Below, one piece after another: positions 29,148-37,963 of a stretch of DNA of 64,000 bases (its first letter is position 1; every line of letters begins with the position of its first letter). The translations under genes and the position numbers were made by a program. The stretch spans positions 62,001 through 126,000 of the forward strand of contig NZ_PXNQ02000002.1 in NCBI RefSeq assembly GCF_003007735.2, written 5' to 3'. Source of the stretch: Paracoccus methylarcula. GTDB lineage: Bacteria > Pseudomonadota > Alphaproteobacteria > Rhodobacterales > Rhodobacteraceae. Under the pieces are notes generated by a model. That model was not told where the DNA came from, searched no databases, and saw only the letters and a program-made list of their open reading frames with translations.

Positions 29148-30440
29148 ATGGCCGATTCAAAGACTGCCACACTGCGACTTAATGACGCCGAATATGAATT
29201 GCCGGTACTCAACCCGACACAGGGTCCGAACGTGCTGGATATCCGCAAGCTATACGGGCAGGCGGATGTGTTCACCTATGATCCGGGCTTCACATCGACC
29301 GCAAGCTGCGATTCCACCATCACCTATATCGACGGCGACAAGGGTGAATTGTGGTATCGCGGCTATCCGATCGAGCAACTGGCCGAGAAATCGAACTATC
29401 TCGAGGTCTGCTACCTGCTGCTTTACGGTGAATTGCCGACCGCCGAGCAAATGAGTGATTTCGAGAATCGCGTCACGCGCCACACCATGGTGCATGAGCA
29501 GATGCATAATTTCTTCCGTGGCTTCCGCCGCGACAGCCACCCGATGGCGACGATGGTGGGCGTGGTTGGCGCGATGTCGGCCTTCTATCACGATTCGACG
29601 GATATCGGCGATGAATGGCAGCGCGAAGTGGCGGCGATCCGGCTGATCGCCAAGCTGCCGACCATTGCGGCGATGGCCTATAAATACTCGATCGGCCAGC
29701 CCTTCGTATATCCCGATAACGAGCTGGATTACGCCTCGAATTTCCTGAACATGTGCTTCTCGGTTCCGGCCGAGAAATACCAGATCGACCCGGCGCTGTC
29801 GAAGGCGATGGACCGCATCTTCACCCTGCATGCCGATCACGAACAGAACGCCTCGACCTCGACGGTGCGTCTGGCCGGGTCCTCGGGCGCCAACCCCTTC
29901 GCCTGCATCGCGGCGGGCATCGCCTGCCTGTGGGGGCCGGCCCATGGCGGCGCGAACCAGGCCTGCCTGGAAATGCTGCGCGAGATCGGCAGCGTGGAGC
30001 GTATTCCGGAATTCATCGAACGGGCGAAGGACAAGGACGATCCGTTCCGCCTTATGGGCTTCGGCCACCGGGTCTACAAGAATTTCGACCCGCGCGCCAA
30101 GGTCATGAAGGAATCCGCCGATGAGGTGCTGGACCTTCTGGGTATCCACAACAACCCGACGCTTCAGGTTGCCAAGGAACTGGAGAAGATCGCGCTGGAG
30201 GACGAGTATTTCGTCTCGAAGAAGCTCTATCCGAATGTCGATTTCTATTCCGGCATCATCCTGGAAGCGATGGGTTTCCCGACCTCGATGTTCACGCCGA
30301 TCTTCGCGCTGTCGCGCACGGTGGGCTGGATCGCCCAGTGGAAAGAGATGATCAGCGATCCGCAGAACAAGATCGGCCGTCCGCGCCAGCTTTATGTCGG
30401 CAGCGACAAGCGCGATTACGTGGATCTGACGAAGCGCTGA
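29148..30440 (+). CDS. gltA: Citrate synthase (type II, NADH-sensitive type)
   Basis: Condenses acetyl-CoA and oxaloacetate to citrate, the entry step of the TCA cycle. The catalytic triad can be located: His266 in [15 protein letters not shown], His307 in [13 protein letters not shown] and Asp365 in NVDFYSGII. The N-terminal beta domain ([30 protein letters not shown]) marks the longer, hexameric gram-negative type; total 430 residues. A GGAAAGGA ribosome site precedes ATG 29148. A strong hairpin with a T-run follows the stop, so the transcript ends before the SDR gene. Confidence 0.97.
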   Translation: MADSKTATLRLNDAEYELPVLNPTQGPNVLDIRKLYGQADVFTYDPGFTSTASCDSTITYIDGDKGELWYRGYPIEQLAEKSNYLEVCYLLLYGELPTAEQMSDFENRVTRHTMVHEQMHNFFRGFRRDSHPMATMVGVVGAMSAFYHDSTDIGDEWQREVAAIRLIAKLPTIAAMAYKYSIGQPFVYPDNELDYASNFLNMCFSVPAEKYQIDPALSKAMDRIFTLHADHEQNASTSTVRLAGSSGANPFACIAAGIACLWGPAHGGANQACLEMLREIGSVERIPEFIERAKDKDDPFRLMGFGHRVYKNFDPRAKVMKESADEVLDLLGIHNNPTLQVAKELEKIALEDEYFVSKKLYPNVDFYSGIILEAMGFPTSMFTPIFALSRTVGWIAQWKEMISDPQNKIGRPRQLYVGSDKRDYVDLTKR

Positions 30441-30459
30441 ACTTGAACGACATGCATTC

Positions 30460-30484
30460 GGGGCCTCTTCGGGGGCCCCTTTTT
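30460..30484 (+). terminator. Rho-independent terminator of gltA
   Basis: GGGGCC (30460-30465) pairs with GGCCCC (30474-30479) around an eight-base loop containing CTTCG, and is followed directly by TTTTT (30480-30484). It starts 20 bases after the gltA stop codon. Confidence 0.9.
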
Positions 30485-30530
30485 CATGTTGGTCTTGCGC
30501 AGGGGCGGGGAGGGTGGCAATGGGGCATCC

Positions 30531-31196
30531 ATGAGCGATCAGGAACAATCAGGCAGGACCAGGCTGGCGCTGGTCACGGGGGCGTCGCGCGGGCTTGGCG
30601 CGGCTTTGGCCGAAGGGCTGGCGGCGCGCGGTTATCACGTCCTGGCGGTGGCCCGCACCGTGGGCGGGCTGGAAGAACTGGATGACCGTATCCGCGCGGC
30701 GGGCGGCTCTGCCACTTTGGCTCCGATGGATGTCGCCGAGGCTCCGGCAATGCAGCAACTGGCAGAGGCGATCTCGGGGCGGTGGGGCGGTCTCGACCTG
30801 TGGGCGCATTGCGCTGTGCATGCCGCCCCCCTGTCACCCGCGCCGCATATCGACGGCAAGGACTGGTCGAAATCGCTGCTGGTCAATGTCGAGGTCATGC
30901 GTGGCCTGATCGTGCTCCTGGAGCCGCTGCTTCGCGCGAAGGGCGGCACGGCGATGTTCTTCGACGATCCCAAGGCGGGCGAGAAATTCTTTGGCGCTTA
31001 TGGCGCCAGCAAGGCGGCGCAGATCGCATTGGCAAGAAGCTGGCAGGCGGAAACGGTGAAGACCGGCCCCCGCGTGGTGATCGCCCGGCCCGCGCCCATG
31101 CCGACCGCTGTCCGGGCGCGATTCTTCCCCGGCGAGGATCGCGCGGCGCTGGCCACCTGCACATCCGAGGCGGAGCGGATTCTGGCAGAATTGTAG
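30531..31196 (+). CDS. Short-chain dehydrogenase/reductase
   Basis: 221-residue classical SDR. The cofactor motif is LVTGASRGLGAALAEGLAARGYHV with VAR at the end of strand two, suggesting NADP(H). The usual NNAG motif is replaced by AHCAVHAAP. The active-site pair is Tyr and Lys in YGASKAAQ. The expected catalytic serine region (GTAMFFDDPKAGEKF) lacks the usual run of Ser residues, so activity is uncertain or the substrate differs. The frame is open 45 bases further upstream through the terminator region, but ATG 30531 gives the usual start just before the Rossmann fold. It stands alone between the gltA terminator and a repeat copy. Confidence 0.82.
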   Translation: MSDQEQSGRTRLALVTGASRGLGAALAEGLAARGYHVLAVARTVGGLEELDDRIRAAGGSATLAPMDVAEAPAMQQLAEAISGRWGGLDLWAHCAVHAAPLSPAPHIDGKDWSKSLLVNVEVMRGLIVLLEPLLRAKGGTAMFFDDPKAGEKFFGAYGASKAAQIALARSWQAETVKTGPRVVIARPAPMPTAVRARFFPGEDRAALATCTSEAERILAEL

Positions 31197-31210
31197 AGAT
31201 CGGTGTTATT

Positions 31211-31279
31211 GCGTCCCGCGATGGCCGGGGGGCTGCCTGCCCCCCGACACCCCCCGGGGATATTTGCATGAAGAAGAAA
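31211..31279 (+). repeat. Dispersed intergenic repeat, copy 3
   Basis: GCGTCCCGCGATGGCC, then GGGGGGC..GCCCCCC as a hairpin, then CCCCCCGGGGATATTTGCAT and GAAGAAGAAA. It lies between the convergent SDR and M24 peptidase genes and fills almost the whole 91-base gap. Confidence 0.9.
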
Positions 31280-31287
31280 TGAGCCCG

Positions 31288-33090
31288 TTACGAAATCGGA
31301 ACGGTGACTCGATGAAGCCAGTCGCGGGTGTCCTTGTCCAGAAGCGGTGAAAGCTCGCGGCGGACCCGTGCGTGATACCGATCGAGCCAATCCGTCTCGT
31401 CGCGTGACAGGGCGGCACGGTCGATGGGCCTTGTATCTATGGGGCAGAGGGTCAGGGTCTCGAAACCCAGCATCTCGCGGCCCGGCTCGGCCTCGGTTTC
31501 GGTCACGGCAACCAGGTTCTCGATGCGGATGCCGAAGGCGCCTTCGCGGTAATAGCCGGGCTCGTTGGACAGGATCATGCCGGATTCGAGCGGCAGGTCG
31601 CTAACGCGGCTGATCCGCACGGGTCCCTCATGCACGCAAAGCGCGGCGCCGACGCCATGGCCGGTGCCATGATCGTAATCGAGCCCCTCCGCCCAGAGGA
31701 ATTGCCGCGCCAGCGCATCGATATGCGCGCCCGCGACGCCACTGGGGAAACGCGTCCGGCTGATGGCGATCATGCCGCGCAGCACCGCAGTATAGGGGGC
31801 GATTGCCTCCTGCGGAGGCTCCCCGAGCGGGATGGTCCGGGTGATGTCGGTCGTGCCGTCCTCATATTGGCCACCCGAATCGATCAACAGCAACTCACCG
31901 GCGGCGAGACGGCGATTGGTGGATTCGGTCACGCGGTAATGCACGATGGCACCATTCGGCCCGGCGCCGGAAATGGTGTCGAAGCTGATATCGATGATGC
32001 CTTCCTCGCGCCGCAGAGCCTCCAGCTTCCTGACCACGTCGATCTCGGTCAGGCTGGCCGGATCCTGTCCGTCCAGCCATGCGAGCAGCCGGGTCATTGC
32101 CACCCCGTCACGCAGATGGGCCGCGCGCATGCCCTTCAATTCGGCCGGGTTCTTCCGCGCCTTGGGCAGGATGGCAGGGTCCGGGGCAGGGATGGTCCGG
32201 GTGCCTGCCTTTTCCAGCAGTCGAAAGGCAGCCTCGGGAGCCGTGGCCGGGTCGATGCGGACCGTTCCGCTCAGGCTTTGCAGGGCATCGGCAAGCTCAC
32301 GGGGATGGAGGATCGTGACCTCGTTTCCAAGTTGCGCCCGGAGCCCGTCATCGAACTTCCCCGGATCCGAGAAAAGCGTGACATGGCCATCATCGGACAG
32401 GATCGCGAATCCCTGGACGATCGGGTTTTTCGGCACATCCGTGCCGCGGATATTCAGCAGCCATGATATGGAATCAGGCAGGGACAGGAAGGCAGCGGTC
32501 TGGCCGTTCTCACGCAGTTCCCCGGCCAAGCGCTGGCGTTTCCGTTCCGAACTCTCACCCGCCAATGCGTCGTCATGTACCCGCGCGCGGCCGACCGGCG
32601 GAGCGGGGCGATCTGGCCAGATCGCATCGACCGGGTTCGCATCAAGGGCGATCAACTCGATCCCGCTATCGGCAAGACCCTTTCCCATCGCCTCGATTTC
32701 CTTGCGGGTGTGCAGCCAGGGATCGAAACCCGCCTTGCCGCCCGAGGGCAGGGCGTCGCGCAGCCAGTCCGAGGGTTTCGTCTCTGGCCAGGGCACCGGG
32801 GTGAAATGCGAAAGATCGATCTGCGATTTCACCTGCACGCGATAGCGCCCGTCGATGAACACCCCTGCCTGGTCGGCAGTGACGATGGCAAAACCCGCGC
32901 TGCCGGTGAAACCGGTCAACCAGGCCAGCCTTGCATCGGCCTCGGCGACATATTCGCCCTGATGGGCATCTGCGCGGGGTACGATAAAGGCGTCAAGCCC
33001 GTCCGCCGCCATCCGCACACGCAAGGCGGAGAGGCGGGCGGGATGATCACCGCCACCCGCCGGATCGTCGAAACTCTGGAACCCGCTCAC
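31288..33090 (-). CDS. pepP: M24-family Xaa-Pro aminopeptidase
   Basis: Cytoplasmic metallopeptidase that removes an N-terminal residue preceding proline. At 600 residues it belongs to the long three-domain form. Two creatinase-like N-terminal domains (ARLSALRVRMAADGLDAFIVPRADAHQGEY at about 20-50; the second from about 170) precede the pita-bread catalytic domain. Its two-metal site is traceable: LLLIDSGGQYEDGTTDITRT supplies two aspartates, HGTGHGVGA a histidine, and NEPGYY and GIRIENL the two glutamates. The start overlaps the stop of the UPF0173 gene as ATGA, so the two form a coupled pair. The gene symbol is by family likeness only. Confidence 0.9.
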   Translation of the reverse strand: MSGFQSFDDPAGGGDHPARLSALRVRMAADGLDAFIVPRADAHQGEYVAEADARLAWLTGFTGSAGFAIVTADQAGVFIDGRYRVQVKSQIDLSHFTPVPWPETKPSDWLRDALPSGGKAGFDPWLHTRKEIEAMGKGLADSGIELIALDANPVDAIWPDRPAPPVGRARVHDDALAGESSERKRQRLAGELRENGQTAAFLSLPDSISWLLNIRGTDVPKNPIVQGFAILSDDGHVTLFSDPGKFDDGLRAQLGNEVTILHPRELADALQSLSGTVRIDPATAPEAAFRLLEKAGTRTIPAPDPAILPKARKNPAELKGMRAAHLRDGVAMTRLLAWLDGQDPASLTEIDVVRKLEALRREEGIIDISFDTISGAGPNGAIVHYRVTESTNRRLAAGELLLIDSGGQYEDGTTDITRTIPLGEPPQEAIAPYTAVLRGMIAISRTRFPSGVAGAHIDALARQFLWAEGLDYDHGTGHGVGAALCVHEGPVRISRVSDLPLESGMILSNEPGYYREGAFGIRIENLVAVTETEAEPGREMLGFETLTLCPIDTRPIDRAALSRDETDWLDRYHARVRRELSPLLDKDTRDWLHRVTVPIS

Positions 33091-33779
33091 AATTCGATCG
33101 CCTTCAGGATCTCGGGCTCGATCACCTCGACGCCGGGAAGACCCTCCTTCAGTGCCTCGGCGGATTGCTCGAGCAAGGGGAAGGTCTTGTAATGGCAGGG
33201 AATGACGGTCTTGAAGTCGAAATATTTCTTCGCGGCAAAAGCGGCGCGTTTCATGTCCATGGTGAAATGCCCGCCCGCGCAGAGGATGCCGATATCTGGC
33301 TGATGCAACTCACCCATCCATTCCATGTCGGCCATGATATCGGTGTCGCCGCTGACATAGATCACGTGACCCTCACCGGCGATCATGTAGCCTGATTCAT
33401 GTCCCGCATAGATCGGCCCGTCGGCCCCATCCAGCGAACTGGAATGGCTGGCATTGACCATGGTCACCCTGGCGCCGTCCAGATCGATCGTGCCGCCCTT
33501 GTTAAAGCCGATGCCGTCGATTCCCTGGTGATTGTTCCAGCTATTGATCAGGTCATAGATGCCCGCGACCGGAATATTCAGCTCCTTGGCGATCGACAGC
33601 GTATCGCCCGAATGATCGCCATGGCCATGGGTCAGCAGGATATGGGTCGCGCCCGAGATGGCCTCTTGCCGCCTGTCCTCGGGGAAGAGCGGATTGCCGG
33701 TCAGCCATGGGTCGATCAGGATGACTGCCTTCTCGATCTCAAGACGAAAGCCGGAATGCCCAAGCCAGGTCAATTTCAT
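33087..33779 (-). CDS. UPF0173 metal-dependent hydrolase (metallo-beta-lactamase fold)
   Basis: 230 residues. MKLTWLGHSGFRLE begins the fold, ILLTHGHGDHSGDT carries the metal-binding HxHxDH signature, and GGHFTMDMKRAA, VIYVSGDTDI and VIPCHYKTFP supply the further ligand positions. UPF0173 proteins are widespread, soluble and functionally unassigned; the closest characterised relatives hydrolyse phosphoesters or N-acyl compounds. GGAGG in the minus strand lies before ATG 33779. Its stop overlaps the start of the M24 peptidase gene, so the two are probably made together; a shared pathway is possible but not shown. Confidence 0.88.
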   Translation of the reverse strand: MKLTWLGHSGFRLEIEKAVILIDPWLTGNPLFPEDRRQEAISGATHILLTHGHGDHSGDTLSIAKELNIPVAGIYDLINSWNNHQGIDGIGFNKGGTIDLDGARVTMVNASHSSSLDGADGPIYAGHESGYMIAGEGHVIYVSGDTDIMADMEWMGELHQPDIGILCAGGHFTMDMKRAAFAAKKYFDFKTVIPCHYKTFPLLEQSAEALKEGLPGVEVIEPEILKAIEL

Positions 33780-33844
33780 TGCTGCCTCCTTCTGGATATT
33801 GCCTGCAGGTTAGCGGGACGGCCTGGCGCTGGCCAGCCGCAGAT

Positions 33845-35581
33845 TCACGCTGGTGCGGCATCATCGAGTCGCAGCCGCACGCGCTCGCGCCCGCCCCAAG
33901 TGGAGAGATCCAGCTTGCCGGCAAGGTGAAAGCACCGGCCCTTGGCGCCAATCAATGCGGGGCCGAGCGGGCCGTTCATCGCGCCCCATGCCACGGCCTC
34001 CAACGCCGGGCCGCCGGGGCTGCGAAAGCGCAGCCGCAGGTGGCTGTCGCCCATGGTCGAAGCGCTGTCGATCAACTGGTTGGCAAAGGCGAAACGCGGC
34101 GCGGGAGAGGCCTGCCCGAAAGGCCCCGCATCCTCTAGCTGGCGGAACAGTTGCGGCGTGGCCCCGGCGGTTTCCAGCAGGCCCGAGATGCGCAGATCGC
34201 GGCTGCCGCTGCGGGCGGCCAGGTCACGGGCGATCAGTTCGGCCAGCCGCGCCATGGCCGGGGCGATACGATCCTCGGCGACGGTCAGCCCCGCCGCCAT
34301 CTCGTGTCCGCCGCCCTTGAGCAGCAGCCCCTCCTGCGCGAGCCGCTGGACCGCCCGGCCCAGGTCAACGCCGGGAACGGAGCGGGCCGAGCCCTTGCCG
34401 ATCCCGCCTTCGATACCGATCACCACCGAGGGCAGGTCGGTCGCCTCCTTGATCCGGGCGGCGACGATGCCGACGACGCCGGGATGCCAGCCCTGGCCTG
34501 CCGCCCAGGACAGGGCGGTCTCGCCACGCGCCTCGACCTGCGCCAGTGCCTCGTCGCGCACGGCGGCTTCGATGGCGCGGCGGTCACGGTTCAGCGCGTC
34601 CAGTTCCGCCGCGAGACGGGCCGCCTCTGCCGGATCTCGCGATGACAGGCACAAAGCCCCCAGATCGGCGCGCCCGACCCGGCCTCCGGCATTGATGCGC
34701 GGTCCTAGCAAGAAGCCCAGGTGAAACGCGTTGGGCGGCCCGTCCAGCCGCGCCACATCCGCAAGCGCCACCAGCCCCGGCCGCTGCCTGCGCGCCATGA
34801 CGGCCAGTCCTTGCCGCACGAAGGCGCGGTTCACCCCGACCAGCGGAGCGACATCCGCGACCGTGGCCAGCCCGACAAGGTCCAGCATCGCCATCAGGTC
34901 CGGCTCGGTCCGGCCTTGTGCGCGCAGCACCCTCCCGGCCTGCACCAGCGTCAGGAACACCACTCCGGCCGCGCAAAGATGCCCCAGGGCGCCATCCTCG
35001 TCGGCGCGGTTGGGATTGACCACGGCCAGCGCGGGGGGAAGCGTCTCGCCCCCCAGATGGTGATCGAGAACGATGACATCGCAGCCATCCGCCGCCGCCA
35101 GGGCATCATGACTCAGGGTGCCGCAATCGACGCAGATGATCAGGTCATGCGCCCCCGCCAGTTCCGCCATGGCCGGGGCATTCGGCCCGTAGCCTTCGTC
35201 GATCCGATCCGGGATATACAAGGTCGCATCGCGGCCCTGCTGGCGCAGCCAGTCCAGCAGCAGGGCCGCCGAAGTCCCCCCGTCAACATCGTAATCGGCA
35301 AAGATGGCGATGCGCTCTCCCGCGAGCGCTGCGGTAACCAATCGCCCGGCGGCGGGTTCCATGTCCCGCAGCACCAGCGGATCGGGCAGCAAGTCACGCA
35401 GGCGCGGCGTCAGGAAGGGCTCTGCCGCATCGGCCTCCACCCCCCGCTCGGCCAGCACACGTGCGACCGGCAAGGGCAGGGAACATTGCTGCGCCAGCCC
35501 TTCGGCCAGCCGCTCAAGCGCAGCCTCCGGGCCGATCCAACGCCGCCCGGCCAGTGACTGCTCTATCCCCAGAAACGCCAC
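33845..35581 (-). CDS. recJ: Single-stranded-DNA 5'-3' exonuclease RecJ
   Basis: DHH-family nuclease of recombination and mismatch repair. Motif I is FADYDVDGGTSAALLL, motif III is VLDHHLGGETLP, and the DHHA1 part shows KGSARSVPGVDLG and LLLKGGGHEMAAGLTV. A C-terminal OB-fold region follows (PRFAFANQLIDSASTMGDSHLRLRF). Length 578 is normal. In motif I the usual DYDVDGxT reads DYDVDGGT, and PDRIDEGYG follows as expected. It is transcribed in the same direction as glpX, downstream of it across a divergent form of the intergenic repeat; glpX-recJ adjacency is common in Rhodobacteraceae. Confidence 0.94.
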   Translation of the reverse strand: MAFLGIEQSLAGRRWIGPEAALERLAEGLAQQCSLPLPVARVLAERGVEADAAEPFLTPRLRDLLPDPLVLRDMEPAAGRLVTAALAGERIAIFADYDVDGGTSAALLLDWLRQQGRDATLYIPDRIDEGYGPNAPAMAELAGAHDLIICVDCGTLSHDALAAADGCDVIVLDHHLGGETLPPALAVVNPNRADEDGALGHLCAAGVVFLTLVQAGRVLRAQGRTEPDLMAMLDLVGLATVADVAPLVGVNRAFVRQGLAVMARRQRPGLVALADVARLDGPPNAFHLGFLLGPRINAGGRVGRADLGALCLSSRDPAEAARLAAELDALNRDRRAIEAAVRDEALAQVEARGETALSWAAGQGWHPGVVGIVAARIKEATDLPSVVIGIEGGIGKGSARSVPGVDLGRAVQRLAQEGLLLKGGGHEMAAGLTVAEDRIAPAMARLAELIARDLAARSGSRDLRISGLLETAGATPQLFRQLEDAGPFGQASPAPRFAFANQLIDSASTMGDSHLRLRFRSPGGPALEAVAWGAMNGPLGPALIGAKGRCFHLAGKLDLSTWGGRERVRLRLDDAAPA

Positions 35582-35589
35582 ATCGCCCC

Positions 35590-35650
35590 TTCTTCTTTGT
35601 CAAAATACCTACGGGGGAGTCCCGAAGGGACGGGGGGCGGCGCCCCCCTT
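35590..35650 (-). repeat. Dispersed intergenic repeat, copy 4 (diverged)
   Basis: The core reads TTCTTCTTTGTCAAAATACC, changed at several positions from the consensus, and is followed by two compact inverted repeats, GTCCC..GGGAC and GGGGGGC..GCGCCCCCC. The GCGGGACGC end is absent. It is the only copy between two genes transcribed in the same direction on the minus strand (glpX then recJ). Confidence 0.6.
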
Positions 35651-35657
35651 CAGCGCG

Positions 35658-36623
35658 TCACCGGATCGGGTTGCGATAGATCATCCGCCGGACCGAGCCG
35701 GTCTTGGACCGCATCAGGATGGTTTCGGTCTGCAGGTAATGCGGCTCGCGCTTGACGCCTGCCACGATCGAGCCGTTGGTCACGCCGGTCGCGGCAAAGA
35801 TGACGTCATCGGTCACCAGTTCGTCGCGCGAATAGATCCGGTTCAGATCGGTGATCCCGGCCTTGGCGGCGCGGCCTCTCTCGTCATCATTGCGGAACAG
35901 CAACCGGCCCCACATCTGGCCGCCCATGCATTTCAGCGCCGATGCCGCCAGCACGCCCTCGGGCGCGCCGCCACTGCCCATATACATGTCGATCCCGGTC
36001 ATCTCGGCCTCGGCGGTGTGGATCACCCCGGCCACGTCGCCATCGGTGATCAGCCGGATCGCGGCGCCGGTCTCGCGGACCGCGGCGATCATGTCTTCGT
36101 GCCGGGGACGCTCCAGGATGCAGACGGTGATGTCGCTGTCCTGGCAGCCACGCGCCTTTGCAAGCGCGCGCACCCGCTCGGCCGGGCTCATGTCGAGGCT
36201 CACCACGTCCACCGGATAGCCCGGCCCGATGGCCAGCTTGTCCATATAGACATCCGGCGCATGCAGCAGCGTGCCGCGCGGTGCCATGGCGATCACCGTC
36301 AATGCGTTCGGCATGTCCTTGGCAGTCAGCGTCGTGCCTTCCAGCGGGTCCAGCGCGATATCCACCTCGGGACCGTTCCCGGTGCCGACCTCTTCGCCGA
36401 TGAACAGCATCGGCGCCTCGTCGCGCTCGCCCTCGCCGATGACGACGACGCCCTTGATATCCAGCATGTTCAACTGGTCGCGCATGGCGTTCACGGCGGC
36501 CTGGTCGGCGGCTTTCTCGTCCCCGCGCCCGATCAGCCGGGCCGAGGCATGAGCCGCCGCCTCGCTGACGCGCGCTAGCCCCAGTGACAACAGCCTGTCG
36601 TTGAAATCCTTGCGCATGCTCAT
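35658..36623 (-). CDS. glpX: Class II fructose-1,6-bisphosphatase
   Basis: Hydrolyses fructose 1,6-bisphosphate in gluconeogenesis; in some members also sedoheptulose 1,7-bisphosphate. 321 residues in the lithium-sensitive phosphatase fold: GVVVIGEGERDEAPMLFIGEEVG, then DIALDPLEGTTLTA, the metal-binding DPxEGT motif, and MYMGSGGAPEGVLAASAL, the GlpX signature. The frame is open 60 bases further out, but ATG 36623 has GAGGTG upstream and gives the standard MSMRKDFNDR start. In many Rhodobacteraceae a homoserine dehydrogenase gene precedes it; that gene is not here. Confidence 0.94.
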   Translation of the reverse strand: MSMRKDFNDRLLSLGLARVSEAAAHASARLIGRGDEKAADQAAVNAMRDQLNMLDIKGVVVIGEGERDEAPMLFIGEEVGTGNGPEVDIALDPLEGTTLTAKDMPNALTVIAMAPRGTLLHAPDVYMDKLAIGPGYPVDVVSLDMSPAERVRALAKARGCQDSDITVCILERPRHEDMIAAVRETGAAIRLITDGDVAGVIHTAEAEMTGIDMYMGSGGAPEGVLAASALKCMGGQMWGRLLFRNDDERGRAAKAGITDLNRIYSRDELVTDDVIFAATGVTNGSIVAGVKREPHYLQTETILMRSKTGSVRRMIYRNPIR

Positions 36624-36703
36624 GGTCCGCACCTCGTTACATCGGTTCGCCCGGCTTCTACGCGGCGCCCGTGACCGGGGCAAGCCTGACGGCGCTAACG
36701 GCC

Positions 36704-36955
36704 TCAGCTTTCCGCGAGTTCCAGCGCAAGGGCGTGGATGCGCGGCACGATATCGCCCAGGGTCTCGTGCACGAGGCGATGCCGCTGAAGCCTGCTCAAC
36801 CCGCCGAAAGAGGCGCTGGTGATGCGGATGCGGAAATGGCTCTGCCCGCCCTCGCGAAACCCGGCATGGCCGCGATGGCTTTCGCTTTCGTCTATTATCT
36901 CCAGCCGCGACGGGTTCAGCACCGCCAGCCTCTCGCGCATTTCATCCGCAATCAT
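36704..36955 (-). CDS. bolA: BolA-family protein
   Basis: About 83 residues with the BolA class II KH-like fold: MIADEMRERLAVLNPSRLEIIDESESHRGHAG, then GGQSHFRIRITSASFGGLSRLQRHRLVHETLGD. The RLxxHRxV stretch with the invariant histidine is the family's cluster-binding site. BolA proteins bind a 2Fe-2S cluster with monothiol glutaredoxin and influence cell shape and iron regulation. The frame is open much further upstream across the start of the J-domain gene on the other strand, so an internal start is needed; ATG 36955 lies nine bases after GGAG, and ATG 36961 is an alternative. Divergent from the J-domain gene, a conserved neighbour arrangement in this family as I recall. Confidence 0.88.
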   Translation of the reverse strand: MIADEMRERLAVLNPSRLEIIDESESHRGHAGFREGGQSHFRIRITSASFGGLSRLQRHRLVHETLGDIVPRIHALALELAES

Positions 36956-37037
36956 CCGCATATTCTCCGTCAAGATCTTCCATGTCTCGTGAAATAGCCT
37001 AAACTGCTGCCTCCGAGTCGCAAAGGTGTCCCAGACC

Positions 37038-37661
37038 ATGAGCAGTAACGACCCGTTCGGTTTCGACATTTCCGCCGCCAAGGACAAGAAGCGCCGGGCC
37101 AAGGGCCGGCGTGGCATGTCCGGCGCGTTCGAGACTTCGACCCGCATCTGCGAAAAGCAGGGATGCAATGAGCCGGGACAGTATCGCGCGCCGAAAAACC
37201 CGAGGAACCTGGATGACTATTTCTGGTTCTGCAAGGAGCATGTACGCGAGTACAACCAGAACTGGAACTATTTCCAGGGCCAGAGCGAAGAGGAGTTCCA
37301 GCAATTCCTGGATAATGCGACAGTGTGGGAACGGCCCACCAAGCCTTTCGGGCGCGCGCAGGAACAGGCCTGGGCGCGTCACGGCGTCAGCGATCCGCTC
37401 GAGATCCTGGGCGCGAACGGCACCTCGCCCGAGGCGCGGGCGAAGATCAGCCGAAAGCTGCCGCCTACCGAACGCAAGGCGCTGGAGATACTGGAGGCTA
37501 AGGATAATTGGACCAAGCCGGAAATCCGCAAGCAATACAAATCGTTGGTAAAGGATCTGCATCCTGACATGAATGGCGGAGACCGCTCGGACGAAGACCG
37601 TCTGGCCGAGGTTGTCTGGGCATGGGATCAAGTCAAGGACAGCCGCAATTTCCGCGACTAG
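37038..37661 (+). CDS. J-domain protein with a cysteine/histidine N-terminal motif
   Basis: 207 residues. The C-terminal end is a short J domain (ALEILEAKDNWTKPEIRKQYKSLVKDLHPDMNG) with the HPD triad at residues 175-177, which in DnaJ proteins triggers DnaK ATP hydrolysis. The order is reversed relative to classical DnaJ. The N-terminal half has Cys38 and Cys43 (ICEKQGCNEPG) and Cys65 with His68 (FWFCKEHVREYNQNWNYF), spaced like a zinc site. This arrangement is known from a conserved alphaproteobacterial group without assigned client. ATG 37038 is chosen; GTG 37026 would add four residues. It is divergent from bolA, with 82 bases between starts. Confidence 0.83.
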   Translation: MSSNDPFGFDISAAKDKKRRAKGRRGMSGAFETSTRICEKQGCNEPGQYRAPKNPRNLDDYFWFCKEHVREYNQNWNYFQGQSEEEFQQFLDNATVWERPTKPFGRAQEQAWARHGVSDPLEILGANGTSPEARAKISRKLPPTERKALEILEAKDNWTKPEIRKQYKSLVKDLHPDMNGGDRSDEDRLAEVVWAWDQVKDSRNFRD

Positions 37662-37963
37662 ATCGCTTGGCCGGACGGGTATGGCCCGGACAATCCCTGG
37701 TTCTTCTTCATGAAAATATCCCCGGGGGTGCCGGGGGTAGGCGGCCCCCGGCCATCGCGGGACGCAAGGACCGGGCAGGCCATTGCCGCATATTCTGCGG
37801 TGGTGTGTATTGCAGGGAGGGCGAGGTTATCTGTGAGGGAACGGTAAGACCTTGCTTTCATGAAGATCAGGGCAAGGAGGACAAGCGGCGCTGATCGCCA
37901 TGAGGCGGGCCGGTTTCGCAGCCCCGGGCCATATCCGTGAAACCGCCGCGGATGCCGCCCCGA
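37662..37963. other. 302-base intergenic stretch between the J-domain gene and lnt
   Basis: The two flanking genes converge. The stretch holds the full repeat copy at 37701-37765. From 37766 to 37963 I see no open frame with family likeness, no tRNA-like cloverleaf and no T-run terminator; apparent open frames there are shadows of lnt. Confidence 0.6.
37701..37765 (-). repeat. Dispersed intergenic repeat, copy 5
   Basis: The best-preserved copy: TTCTTCTTCATGAAAATATC, CCCGGGGGTGCCGGGGG, GGCCCCCGGCCATCGCGGGA and CGC. In the minus orientation the hairpin of CCGGGGGCC against GGCACCCCCGG precedes ATATTTTCATG. It lies in a convergent gap, 40 bases from the J-domain gene stop. Confidence 0.92.

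Noticed and set aside
37766..37963. Riboswitch or small RNA between the repeat copy and lnt
   Set aside because: No pairing pattern beyond chance and no match to SAM-II or other structures known near lnt and metK in alphaproteobacteria; no metK follows here.
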